A stretch of 64,000 nucleotides of DNA from Oscillospiraceae bacterium. GTDB taxonomy: Bacteria; Bacillota; Clostridia; Oscillospirales; Ruminococcaceae. Shown here piece after piece: positions 7,308-14,701 of this stretch. Made by a program: the position numbers and the translations under genes. The DNA lies in contig SVMZ01000005.1 of NCBI GenBank assembly GCA_015067185.1, forward strand, positions 1-64,000, in the 5' to 3' direction. The notes under the pieces are model-generated. The model made no database searches. It was given only the letters and a program-made list of their open reading frames with translations, and was not told the origin of the DNA. Position 1 is the stretch's first letter, and the number at the start of each line of letters is the position of its first letter.

Positions 7308-7499
7308 ATGGACAATGTGAGCCGTGTTGTAGAAATGGGAACATGTACATCATGCGGAGCATGTGCCGTGTGTAAGCATATCTCCTTTCAGACGGGAAAA
7401 ATGGGTTTTCCTGTTCCTGCCGTCGATGAAAACTGTATTCATTGCGGAAGGTGTTTGGCGTTGTGTGACTGGGAGCCGCTGAAAGAAGAGGAAAATTGA
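7308..7499 (+). CDS. small 2[4Fe-4S]-type ferredoxin-like protein
   Basis: This 63-residue protein has two four-cysteine clusters: CTSCGACAVC (C-x2-C-x2-C-x2-C) and CIHCGRCLALC (C-x2-C-x2-C-x3-C). Each should hold one [4Fe-4S] centre. The spacing of the first cluster is tighter than in ordinary bacterial ferredoxins. The ATG at 7308 is preferred over a GTG at 7299 because AGGGG (7295-7299) is correctly spaced for the ATG. It is the likely electron carrier for the flavoprotein-rubredoxin-rubrerythrin fusion that starts 103 bases downstream (inference from position). Confidence 0.75.
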   Translation: MDNVSRVVEMGTCTSCGACAVCKHISFQTGKMGFPVPAVDENCIHCGRCLALCDWEPLKEEEN

Positions 7500-7602
7500 C
7501 AGTTAAAGTGAAAATGAATCCTTCAGGAGATCATGCCCTTGACCATGTAAAAGGAATAATCAGTTGGTGTGAATTTGGATTGTTATAAAAGGAGTGTTGT
7601 TT

Positions 7603-8853
7603 GTGAATAATAAAGCTCTCTACAATATCACCTATGGTCTCTATCTGCTGACGACGCAGGAAAACGGTAAAGATAACGGTAAAGATAACGGTTGCATCAT
7701 CAATACTGCCATTCAGGTTGCTAACGATCCCACGCGTGTTTCTGTTGCGGTAATCAGAAAGAATCTGACCTGCGATATGATTATGAGAAGCGGTGTTTTC
7801 AATATCTCTGCTATCACAGTCAGTGCAGATTTTGGACTTTTCAAACGGTTCGGTATGCAGTCCGGCCGGGATGTGGATAAGTTTGAGGGGTTTGATGCGG
7901 TGGCACGCAGCAGCAACGGGCTTTACTATTTTACGGATGCCAATATGTATATTTCCGCCAAGGTGACTGCTTCGATGGATCTCGGAAGCCATATGCTGTT
8001 TATCGGTGAGGTGACCGATGCAGAAGTGCTGTCCAAAGAGACTGGCTGTACCTATAGCTATTACCAGAGTGATATCAAGCCGAAGCCTCAGAAGGTGGAG
8101 AAAAAACAATGGGTATGTTCCATCTGCGGTTATGTTTATACAGGTGAAGTGATGCCGGATGATTTTCTGTGTCCGCTGTGCAGCCATGGAAAAGAAGATT
8201 TTGAATTGGTCGGCGGCGAGGAGCTAAAAGTTTCACAGGCTGTTCAGACAGGGAACAGCGCAGCAGAGAAAAAATGGATATGCTCCGTATGCGGCTATAT
8301 TCATACAGGAGAAAATCCCCCGGAGATTTGCCCGGTATGCACCGTGCCGGCTTCGAAGTTTAAAGAGATAGCCGCAGTAGAAAAGCCTGCTGCAGAACAT
8401 GAATACGGTGTATACAGCAAAACAGTGGGGAAGAATCCCGCTGTTGGCGATATGGATAAAAAAGCTGTTTTTGAGCAGCTTATGGCCAATTTTAACGGTG
8501 AGTGTTTTGAGGTGGGGATGTATCTCTGCATGGCACGTGCTGCTTATCGTGAAGGAAATGCCGAAACCGGACGTTATTGGGAAAAAGCTGCCTTTGAAGA
8601 AGCGGGACATGCGGCAATGTTTGCAGAGCTTTTGGGTGAAGAGGTTGAGCCCAACATGAAAGATACCACCAAAGAGAATCTTAAGTGGCGTATTGATTGT
8701 GAATTTGGCGCCACACAGGGCAAGTTCGAATTGGCAGAGTTGTGCCGCCAATATGGTCTTGATGCTGTAGCTGACACGGTAATGGAAATGGCAAAGGATG
8801 AGGCAAGACACGGAAAAGCGCTTGAAGGTATGTTGAAGAGGCACTTCAACTGA
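7603..8853 (+). CDS. flavin reductase-rubredoxin-rubrerythrin fusion
   Basis: This 416-residue fusion combines modules that are usually separate. Residues 1-158 are a FMN-binding flavin reductase-like domain as in high-molecular-weight rubredoxin (Hrb). Residues 168-204 form a rubredoxin centre (Cys172, 175, 190, 193). Residues 223-255 form a second, shorter rubredoxin-like centre (Cys227, 230, 243, 246) as in reverse rubrerythrins. Residues 285-416 are the ferritin-like diiron domain with AFEEAGH and AKDEARHGK iron ligands. The expected role is NAD(P)H-linked peroxide or oxygen reduction within one chain. GTG 7603 is chosen because AAGGAG (7589-7594) is 8 bases upstream. Residues 21-30 contain a four-residue tandem duplication, NGKDNGKDNG, where Hrb proteins carry one copy. 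Remnants of two related genes lie at 55-188 and 2154-2201. Confidence 0.9.
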   Translation: MNNKALYNITYGLYLLTTQENGKDNGKDNGCIINTAIQVANDPTRVSVAVIRKNLTCDMIMRSGVFNISAITVSADFGLFKRFGMQSGRDVDKFEGFDAVARSSNGLYYFTDANMYISAKVTASMDLGSHMLFIGEVTDAEVLSKETGCTYSYYQSDIKPKPQKVEKKQWVCSICGYVYTGEVMPDDFLCPLCSHGKEDFELVGGEELKVSQAVQTGNSAAEKKWICSVCGYIHTGENPPEICPVCTVPASKFKEIAAVEKPAAEHEYGVYSKTVGKNPAVGDMDKKAVFEQLMANFNGECFEVGMYLCMARAAYREGNAETGRYWEKAAFEEAGHAAMFAELLGEEVEPNMKDTTKENLKWRIDCEFGATQGKFELAELCRQYGLDAVADTVMEMAKDEARHGKALEGMLKRHFN

Positions 8854-8865
8854 TAATTATTATGG

Positions 8866-8896
8866 AAAAAGCGGAGGTGAAAACCTCCGCTTTTTA
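8866..8896 (+). terminator. rho-independent terminator of the rubrerythrin fusion
   Basis: AAAAAGCGGAGGT (8866-8878) with ACCTCCGCTTTTT (8883-8895) around GAAA. The stem is flanked by A and T tracts and could act in both directions. Confidence 0.9.
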
Positions 8897-8937
8897 ATGT
8901 TCAAGATATTTTTTACTTTTCTTCGTTTTAATCTTTT

Positions 8938-9133
8938 TTAAAGCTTTTTTGTTTTAGGAATGGCCGGAAGATAAGGGATAAAATTTTCATTACCATATTC
9001 TTCACGCGTTTCTTTTTTTGGATATGGCAATTAAATGTTCATTAACCTCTTTATCCCATAATTCGGGAGGTGCTTTCAGTGTTGGCATAATCTTTTTTTA
9101 AGTTTTCATTTCTAAAATGTTTTGCTTCGTCAT
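8938..9133 (-). pseudogene. disrupted small gene, unknown
   Basis: Starting at an ATG at 9133 (AAAGGA ribosome site at 9143-9149), the minus strand reads MTKQNILEMKT, then a TAA, then from 9088 MPTLKAPPELWDKEVNEHL and IAISKKRNA and a stop at 9002. A run of seven A at this point, read as six, restores the frame: ISKKETREEYGNENFIP, then YLPAIPKTKKL and a stop at 8938. The continuous coding character on both sides suggests a real gene of about 50-65 codons broken by a homopolymer slip and a nonsense codon. A sequencing error at the A-run is the alternative. The family is not recognised. Confidence 0.5.
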
Positions 9134-9134
9134 G

Positions 9135-9188
9135 TTATATTATCCTTTCAAAATATCTAAGCAGCTCACTAATCCAAACATCGAACAT
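9135..9188 (-). CDS. possible 17-codon leader peptide
   Basis: ATG at 9188 with AAAGGAG nine bases upstream reads MFDVWISELLRYFERII and stops, one base before the ATG (9133) of the disrupted gene. It could be a translationally coupled leader or just the 5' part of the decayed gene. Confidence 0.3.
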   Translation of the reverse strand: MFDVWISELLRYFERII

Positions 9189-9236
9189 AATAAAAACTCC
9201 TTTGTTAATTCAGGTTTATGGGCTGCTTTTGCCTAA

Positions 9237-9264
9237 AGTATAGCATAAGTACATGATTTTTCAA
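9237..9264 (-). promoter_or_regulatory. promoter (minus strand)
   Basis: On the minus strand, TTGAAA (9264-9259), 16-base spacer, TATACT (9242-9237). It drives the disrupted small gene. The core is very similar to the promoter of the Nudix gene at 9829-9857. Confidence 0.6.
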
Positions 9265-9296
9265 TATCGCAGGGCAAGTATATTGGATGTTAGATG

Positions 9297-9779
9297 TTAT
9301 ATTCTTTCGTCTGATACAACATGTTCGATTCCGTTATGATCTTTGGAAAGATAATCTTTCATAAATAGCGGAAAGGCCTTGTGTTTATCCAGATCCTCAA
9401 TGGAAATCCAACACATTTCCTCTTTTACACCGTGTGTCATGCTGCTGCTGTGAAGCTCCTGCGTTCCTCTTGGTTTCATGAGGAAATAAAAACAGATTTC
9501 ATGACAATTAAGCCCTTTCAATATGCCTCCGCTTTCTTTAAAAAAGTTTTCGTGAATAATCGCCAAACGATCTATTTCATAGTAGACTCCGGTTTCTTCA
9601 AATATTTCCCTGATTACAGCAGCTTCTGCTGTCTCACCGTGATGTACTCCGCCACCAATAGAATAAAAGTAATTGTCTGTTTTGTTATAGGCAAAAAGTG
9701 CGCAACCGTTCTCTACTATAATCGCTGCAGCGCGATATCTAAACCAATCATTTGCTTTTGTAAAGCAACAATCATGCAT
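9297..9779 (-). CDS. Nudix family hydrolase
   Basis: This 160-residue protein hydrolyses a nucleoside-diphosphate-linked compound, by family. The Nudix box is visible as GGGVHHGETAEAAVIREIFEETG, matching G-x5-E-x7-R-E-U-x-E-E-x-G with metal-binding glutamates in REIFEE. The start at 9779 (MHDCCFTKANDWFRYRAAAI) is favoured by GGAGG about 12 bases upstream. An in-frame extension to 9866 would run through the promoter. The substrate is unknown. Confidence 0.85.
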   Translation of the reverse strand: MHDCCFTKANDWFRYRAAAIIVENGCALFAYNKTDNYFYSIGGGVHHGETAEAAVIREIFEETGVYYEIDRLAIIHENFFKESGGILKGLNCHEICFYFLMKPRGTQELHSSSMTHGVKEEMCWISIEDLDKHKAFPLFMKDYLSKDHNGIEHVVSDERI

Positions 9780-9828
9780 AGCCGCTTTCCTCCACATAAT
9801 TTGAGTTTTTCTAACTTTTTGTATACAA

Positions 9829-9857
9829 AGTATAGCAGAAGAACATCGTTTTTTCAA
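9829..9857 (-). promoter_or_regulatory. promoter of the Nudix gene (minus strand)
   Basis: TTGAAA (9857-9852), 17-base spacer, TATACT (9834-9829) on the minus strand. Confidence 0.7.
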
Positions 9858-9989
9858 TAGATGCATGATCAGCCGGCAAATTAAAAAACAGGGTGAAAAA
9901 TTTGCGGATATGTGCTATACTGTAAATAATAGTAGGCAGAGTTTGTTATGAGAGATATGGTGAAAAAGCAGGGCGGGAGGAAAGCGAAG

Positions 9990-10757
9990 ATGACGAAGAT
10001 AGAACACTTTTTAAGCAGAATCGATATGAAAGGTGCAGTGGTCGAACGAACTTGTGACTTTCTGGGAAAAATACAGGCAGGCTGCGTGACGTCGATAGCC
10101 TATGAAAATCTGGATATTTTGGCAGGAAAGCCTATCGACCTTGAACCGGAGGCACTGTATGATAAAATTGTTACTCGCGGAAGAGGCGGCTATTGCTTTG
10201 AACTCAACGGTCTGTTGGCTCATATGCTGCGGGAGATGGGCTTTGCAGTAACCGAACGGTTTGCCCGTTTTTTGCGAGGGGAAAAGACAGTTCCCATGCG
10301 CCGTCACCATGTTGTGATTGTGACATTGGAGGAAGGAGATTATCTGTGTGATATCGGTGTCGGGCAGATTGCACCGAGGCTTCCGCTGAAGGTGGAGGAG
10401 AACCTGATACAGGAGCAGAACGGAGAGGTCTATCGCTTTGAGCGTGATGCCGAGCATGGGTGGATCCTGTGGGATTTTCACCATGGCGAGTGGAGGAAAT
10501 ACATCTGTTTTACGGATGACAGAGCGTACGATGTGGATTTTCTGCAGCCATCCTTTTTCTGTGAAGCACACCCCGATTCGGTTTTTAACAAAGCACCTAT
10601 GATTGCAATCAAAACAAAGATGGGGCGCTGTACAATCGATGGACGTGTATATAAAGAATTCCATGGAGAAGAACTGGTGCATATAGAGGAAGAAATTTCG
10701 GATGCGCGTATGAAAGAGCTGCTTTGCAGTATATTTAAGATGAAGTCAAATCTGTAA
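9990..10757 (+). CDS. arylamine N-acetyltransferase
   Basis: This 255-residue cytoplasmic enzyme transfers acetyl from acetyl-CoA to aromatic amines or hydrazines through a Cys-His-Asp triad. The triad is visible at canonical positions: Cys69 in RGRGGYCFELN, His107 in MRRHHVVIV and Asp121 in LCDIGVG. The start at 9990 (MTKIEHFLSRID) follows GGGAGG by 9 bases; an upstream in-frame ATG at 9948 has no comparable site. A TATACT box lies near 9918. The C-terminal lid region is present, so the protein looks complete. It may detoxify aromatic amines. Confidence 0.92.
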   Translation: MTKIEHFLSRIDMKGAVVERTCDFLGKIQAGCVTSIAYENLDILAGKPIDLEPEALYDKIVTRGRGGYCFELNGLLAHMLREMGFAVTERFARFLRGEKTVPMRRHHVVIVTLEEGDYLCDIGVGQIAPRLPLKVEENLIQEQNGEVYRFERDAEHGWILWDFHHGEWRKYICFTDDRAYDVDFLQPSFFCEAHPDSVFNKAPMIAIKTKMGRCTIDGRVYKEFHGEELVHIEEEISDARMKELLCSIFKMKSNL

Positions 10758-10802
10758 AGCAAAAGAATTTGACAGAAAAGCCGTATATTTTCATGTTTTC
10801 GG

Positions 10803-10832
10803 TTGACAAATGGAAAAAATTGTGTTTATATA
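10803..10832 (+). promoter_or_regulatory. promoter of the SDR gene
   Basis: A perfect TTGACA (10803-10808), 18-base spacer and TATATA (10827-10832). The start codon is 82 bases downstream with AGGAGG before it. Confidence 0.65.
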
Positions 10833-10913
10833 AATAAGAGAATAATAGAAAACAAGACGCGGATGAAAAATATTTTGTCCTGCGATGAATTATTATAATT
10901 CAGGAGGTTAATT

Positions 10914-11714
10914 ATGGGATTTTTAACAGGTAAAACTGTCATCATTACCGGTGGAGGAAAGGCCGTTCTGGAAGATGGACGTGCCGGTTCCATCGGATAT
11001 GGTATTGCAATTGCTTATGCCAAAGAAGGCGCGAATATCGTTATTACAGGACGCAACAAGAAAAAACTCGACGATGCCAAAGCAGAACTGGAAAGCCTTT
11101 ACGGAATCAAGGTGCTGCCGCTGCAGGCAGATATTTCTGCCGGTGCTGACAATGCTGCCATTGCTGCCGACGTTGTAAAGCAAACAATGGAAGCGTTTGG
11201 CAGAATTGATGTTCTGATCAACAATGCGCAGGCTTCTGCATCTGGTGTAACACTGGAGCAGCATACCGTTGAGCAGTTTGATCTGGCTCTGTATTCCGGT
11301 CTTTATGCCACATTCCACTATATGCAGGCCTGTTATCCCTATCTGAAAGAGACAAAGGGGTGTGTAATCAACTTTGCCTCCGGTGCAGGACTTTTCGGCA
11401 ACTACGGACAGTGTGCTTACGCAGCAGCGAAAGAAGGTATCCGTGGTCTGAGTCGTGTTGCAGCAACAGAGTGGGGACGTGACGGCATCAACGTCAACGT
11501 CATCTGTCCGCTGGCATGGACTGCTCAGTTGGAGAACTTTAAGAAAAACTATCCCGATGCTTTTGAGAAGAATGTGCATATGCCTCCCATGGGACATTAT
11601 GCCGATCCTGAGAAGGATATTGGCAGAGCCTGTGTACAGCTCGCCAACCCCGATTTCAAATATCTGACCGGTGAGACGCTCACTCTTGAGGGCGGTATGG
11701 GACTTCGTCCGTAA
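10914..11714 (+). CDS. SDR family NAD(P)-dependent oxidoreductase
   Basis: This 266-residue classical short-chain dehydrogenase has a Rossmann fold. The cofactor loop is unusual: TGGGKAVLEDGRAGSIGYGIA, in which the normal TGxxxGxG is extended by about eight residues. NNAQ (in LINNAQAS) takes the place of NNAG. The catalytic Ser is in NFASGAG and the YxxxK motif is YAAAK. The C-terminal GETLTLEGGMGLRP is the conserved ending. The substrate (alcohol, sugar or steroid) is not determined. It forms a monocistronic unit with its own promoter and terminator. Confidence 0.88.
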   Translation: MGFLTGKTVIITGGGKAVLEDGRAGSIGYGIAIAYAKEGANIVITGRNKKKLDDAKAELESLYGIKVLPLQADISAGADNAAIAADVVKQTMEAFGRIDVLINNAQASASGVTLEQHTVEQFDLALYSGLYATFHYMQACYPYLKETKGCVINFASGAGLFGNYGQCAYAAAKEGIRGLSRVAATEWGRDGINVNVICPLAWTAQLENFKKNYPDAFEKNVHMPPMGHYADPEKDIGRACVQLANPDFKYLTGETLTLEGGMGLRP

Positions 11715-11730
11715 AAGAAAATATACGGTT

Positions 11731-11762
11731 AAAAAGCGGAAGCAGCGATGCTTCCGCTTTTT
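11731..11762. terminator. bidirectional terminator between SDR and C39-like genes
   Basis: AAAAAGCGGAAGC (11731-11743) with GCTTCCGCTTTTT (11750-11762). It has T-runs on both strands, so it serves the SDR gene (+) and the peptidase gene (-). Confidence 0.9.
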
Positions 11763-11787
11763 GCATATAAAAAGAGATATCAGAGGT

Positions 11788-12366
11788 TTATTTGCGCTTG
11801 AAGAGGTAGTAGGGTATCTCTCTGTTTTGGGTATCTGCGGCAATATCTTCCGGAACACAATAGGTGAAAGGAAAGGAAACCCTTACTTTGCCTTTACGTC
11901 CTTCTTCCTCATACTTATTCTCGCGGTAAGAGGGATCAAGAATGCACAGTTCGCTGCCATCGTAGGAGAGGGCGAGAATATAATGTCCCGAATGAGAATA
12001 TAGGCCAATGTGGTCATCATGATCTCCGCCCACGTTGATGATTGCTTCGCCGCCGTCGCGGAGGTGTTCCAGCATTTTGGTGATATCGCCGGTGGCGTGG
12101 TATTCCAGACCGTATCTCTCTGCTGCTGCCGGACCGAGAAGAAACATTCTGGTGCCTACCATACGGTTGGCGCCGGTTTGATATGACAGCTGTACACATT
12201 CTGCTAAGGTAAGCTGCTGTGTAGTGAGATGATCTACAACCATGCACATACAGCACAGACCGCAGCCTGAGGTGGCTACATTTCTTCGTTCTTCGGGAAC
12301 ACCGCCATTTTCAACATTGTGTTCATAACGAATATGACGGTTGTCGAGTTGATTGATATAGAGCAT
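11788..12366 (-). CDS. C39-like cysteine peptidase domain protein
   Basis: This 192-residue protein has a papain-like peptidase_C39_2 pattern: catalytic Cys35 in ATSGCGLCCMCMVV, His128 in HSGHYILAL, and Asp144 in CILDPSY. There is no signal peptide or membrane segment, which is unusual since many members are exported. GGAGG lies 8 bases before the ATG. The upstream same-strand neighbour is a GH2 glycosidase, 77 bases away, so the two may be co-transcribed. Target proteins are unknown. Confidence 0.75.
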   Translation of the reverse strand: MLYINQLDNRHIRYEHNVENGGVPEERRNVATSGCGLCCMCMVVDHLTTQQLTLAECVQLSYQTGANRMVGTRMFLLGPAAAERYGLEYHATGDITKMLEHLRDGGEAIINVGGDHDDHIGLYSHSGHYILALSYDGSELCILDPSYRENKYEEEGRKGKVRVSFPFTYCVPEDIAADTQNREIPYYLFKRK

Positions 12367-12443
12367 AGAAAAACCTCCGTTCGATTACAGTTGTGATGGG
12401 GAGATCCTAATAAACGCCATTTTATCAATGAAAAGGAGAAAAC

Positions 12444-14582
12444 TCAGACATTGAGCTGACGGGTTTCTTCATGGGGCTTATCGGAACGGAAACAGAGTGT
12501 GTATTCGGAGGAGGCAGCGGTATTGGTGGAGAGACAAAGAGTGAATTGCGTGACATTAAGATGGGGGAGAACCCAGTTTAAGGTCGGTCCAATCCGGTTG
12601 GTGTTTGAGGAAACGGTTCCTGTCTCCCAGGTGAGAAGAGGATACTCCGTGTTTCCGATGCGGATGGAAGCATGAATTATTTCTGAGACAGTTTCGGGAG
12701 AATCGTTGAGAAGCCACAGCTCGGCATGGAAACATTCGCCGGCCTTCCAATCAAATTTGGGAATGCGGGCACTGGCAAGAACCGGCCGCAATGCGGATTG
12801 AACCGCATAGTAGGCTGGTTTTGGCTGGAGAGGATAGGTGATCAGGCTGTTGCCTGCAGCAGTGATCCAGGGTTCACAGTAGCACCAGTTGACTGCCATG
12901 CTGCAATAAGGTGACTGGCGGCGTGCTTCTTCAAAAACAGCCTTATAGCCTTCGCATTGCAGCCAGGATGCCAAAGCAATTGTTTTTTCAAGGGAATCCA
13001 ACGACTCCTGAGCATAGCGTTCCAACACATCCATACAAAGCCAGCGCTTTTCGCCCCATGCGCCAAAGGCATGGTGAAGAGTCCAGCTGCCGCCGGGTTG
13101 AATGGGGAAAAGTTCCTCTTCGGGAATGATTTTTTTCAGGTTTTCCAGGTCGGTAATGCCGGGAACACCGAATTCGGTATAGGCGGTGCAGCAGCTGCTT
13201 TGGAAGAGAGAGAACACATCCTTGCCGGTATCCGGGTCGTAGAAGGTGTAACCGCCATGCCCCATGCCGTAAACAGGGGAAGTCATAAGGAAGGGACGGT
13301 CTCTGTCAAGCTCATAGCACAGCTTATTCAGCAAACGAAGGGGAAGGGATTGATCGGTCATCAGAGACCAGGAGTTGAACAGTTCGTTGCCGCCGCAGTA
13401 CATGACAACAGAGGGATGGGAGCGCAGAGCACGAAGGATCGCAGAGGATTCCTGTTCAAGAACCTCCAGATAATGAGTTGTCCCATCATAATTGTTGCAG
13501 GCGAGAGGAAACTCTACCCACACCATGATGCCCATCCTGTCACAGATATCATAAAAGGACTTCTTGTTAATGCCGGAACCGCCCCAGCAGCGGAAGATGT
13601 TCATGTGGGCATCCCGAGCCAGTGTAATGAGGATTTCATAACGGAATTCATCTATATGACCATTGAAGATATCGGGATTGACCCAGTTGCTGCCTTTGGC
13701 AAAAACACGGCGGCCATTCAATTCAAGCTGAATGGGAGCAGTACTGCGCCCTTTTGGGAAAAAGGAAGGTTTCTTCCATGCGCCTTCATTCATAACAAGT
13801 TTAACGCTGCGCAGACCAATGTGCCCGGAGACAGAGTCTCCTTCGGTATGGGCAGTGTAGGTGTAAAGCTCCGGTTTACCCTGTCCATTACACCACCAGA
13901 GACGGGGATTTTCAATAACAAAGTGATCACCTGAACCGATCAGCAGGCCATCGGGATCATACAGTTCTATCTGAACCGGAACCGGGCAGTCGGTTTCAAA
14001 ATGAATATCAGCACGGGAGAAATCGTCATTTAATTCATAGAACGGCTCACAACGGGAAATATGATCGTGGGAACGCAGCTCAATATACGTTTCCTGCCAA
14101 AGACCGGAGACAAGCAATCTGGGGTGCCAATCCCATCCGTAGGAGACGGGAGGTTTAACACATTCGGCGGCCTGATCACGGTCTTCAAATTTTGCTTTTG
14201 GACTTTTGGGATGTGGATGGATACGGACAAGAAGTTCACATCCGGCGCAATCATCGAGAGTTACCTCAACTTTGGAGAACATGCCCTCATGTTCCAGAAC
14301 AATACGGTCGTCAATGAGAATATCGAAGCGGTAGTCAATTCCTTCGCTTACAAATACAGCCTGATATCCCGGGATGGAATCGTATTGAAGGGTAGTGCGG
14401 TATTCCCACATATATCCCTCTGTTTCCCGGAATTTTTCTGCAGTATCCGCATAGTTGATATTGCCCCAGCCCATATATTGACTGTAGTCATATTGAATAT
14501 TCCCAGGAACTGCTGCAGAAAACCAGGATGAAGGACCAGTTGGACGAATGGCACGAGCTTGCCATGTTTGATAAAACTTCAT
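12444..14582 (-). CDS. glycoside hydrolase family 2 (beta-mannosidase-like)
   Basis: This 712-residue protein has an N-terminal sugar-binding jelly roll (SSWFSAAVPGNIQYDY), an immunoglobulin-like domain, then a TIM barrel. The catalytic residues are clear: acid/base Glu400 in MYCGGNELF and nucleophile Glu470 in YTEFGVPG. SYGWDWHPRL near residue 150 resembles the YDWGP motif of beta-mannosidases and exo-glucosaminidases. The length is shorter than typical 800-900-residue members because the C-terminal domains are reduced. There is no signal peptide, so it acts on imported oligosaccharides. GGGGG precedes the ATG. Exact sugar specificity is unresolved. Confidence 0.85.
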   Translation of the reverse strand: MKFYQTWQARAIRPTGPSSWFSAAVPGNIQYDYSQYMGWGNINYADTAEKFRETEGYMWEYRTTLQYDSIPGYQAVFVSEGIDYRFDILIDDRIVLEHEGMFSKVEVTLDDCAGCELLVRIHPHPKSPKAKFEDRDQAAECVKPPVSYGWDWHPRLLVSGLWQETYIELRSHDHISRCEPFYELNDDFSRADIHFETDCPVPVQIELYDPDGLLIGSGDHFVIENPRLWWCNGQGKPELYTYTAHTEGDSVSGHIGLRSVKLVMNEGAWKKPSFFPKGRSTAPIQLELNGRRVFAKGSNWVNPDIFNGHIDEFRYEILITLARDAHMNIFRCWGGSGINKKSFYDICDRMGIMVWVEFPLACNNYDGTTHYLEVLEQESSAILRALRSHPSVVMYCGGNELFNSWSLMTDQSLPLRLLNKLCYELDRDRPFLMTSPVYGMGHGGYTFYDPDTGKDVFSLFQSSCCTAYTEFGVPGITDLENLKKIIPEEELFPIQPGGSWTLHHAFGAWGEKRWLCMDVLERYAQESLDSLEKTIALASWLQCEGYKAVFEEARRQSPYCSMAVNWCYCEPWITAAGNSLITYPLQPKPAYYAVQSALRPVLASARIPKFDWKAGECFHAELWLLNDSPETVSEIIHASIRIGNTEYPLLTWETGTVSSNTNRIGPTLNWVLPHLNVTQFTLCLSTNTAASSEYTLCFRSDKPHEETRQLNV

Positions 14583-14664
14583 AAAAATCCCCCAGTTGAT
14601 ATGCTATATTAATGATTTTCTTATTTTACGGATGTTTTGTCAAGAGGTTTGCAGAAAAAAGTGA

Positions 14665-14695
14665 AAAGGCAGAGGTTTGAATAAACTCTGCCTTT
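14665..14695 (-). terminator. terminator downstream of the transglutaminase-like gene
   Basis: AAAGGCAGAGGTTT and AAACTCTGCCTTT are complementary, and the minus strand continues with a T-rich tract (CTTTTCACTTTTTT). It separates the secreted protein gene from the GH2 gene. Confidence 0.8.
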
Positions 14696-14701
14696 GACAA
14701 A

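Noticed and set aside
1..9300. Complete mobile element to explain the gene debris
   Set aside because: No transposase, integrase or long terminal repeats; only small dyads and broken gene ends are present.
10923..11858. Minus-strand frame of 311 codons opposite the SDR
   Set aside because: Shadow frame opposite a full SDR; cysteine/threonine-rich nonsense composition.
12957..13934. Plus-strand frame of 325 codons opposite the GH2 gene
   Set aside because: Antisense to catalytic motifs of GH2, no ribosome site.
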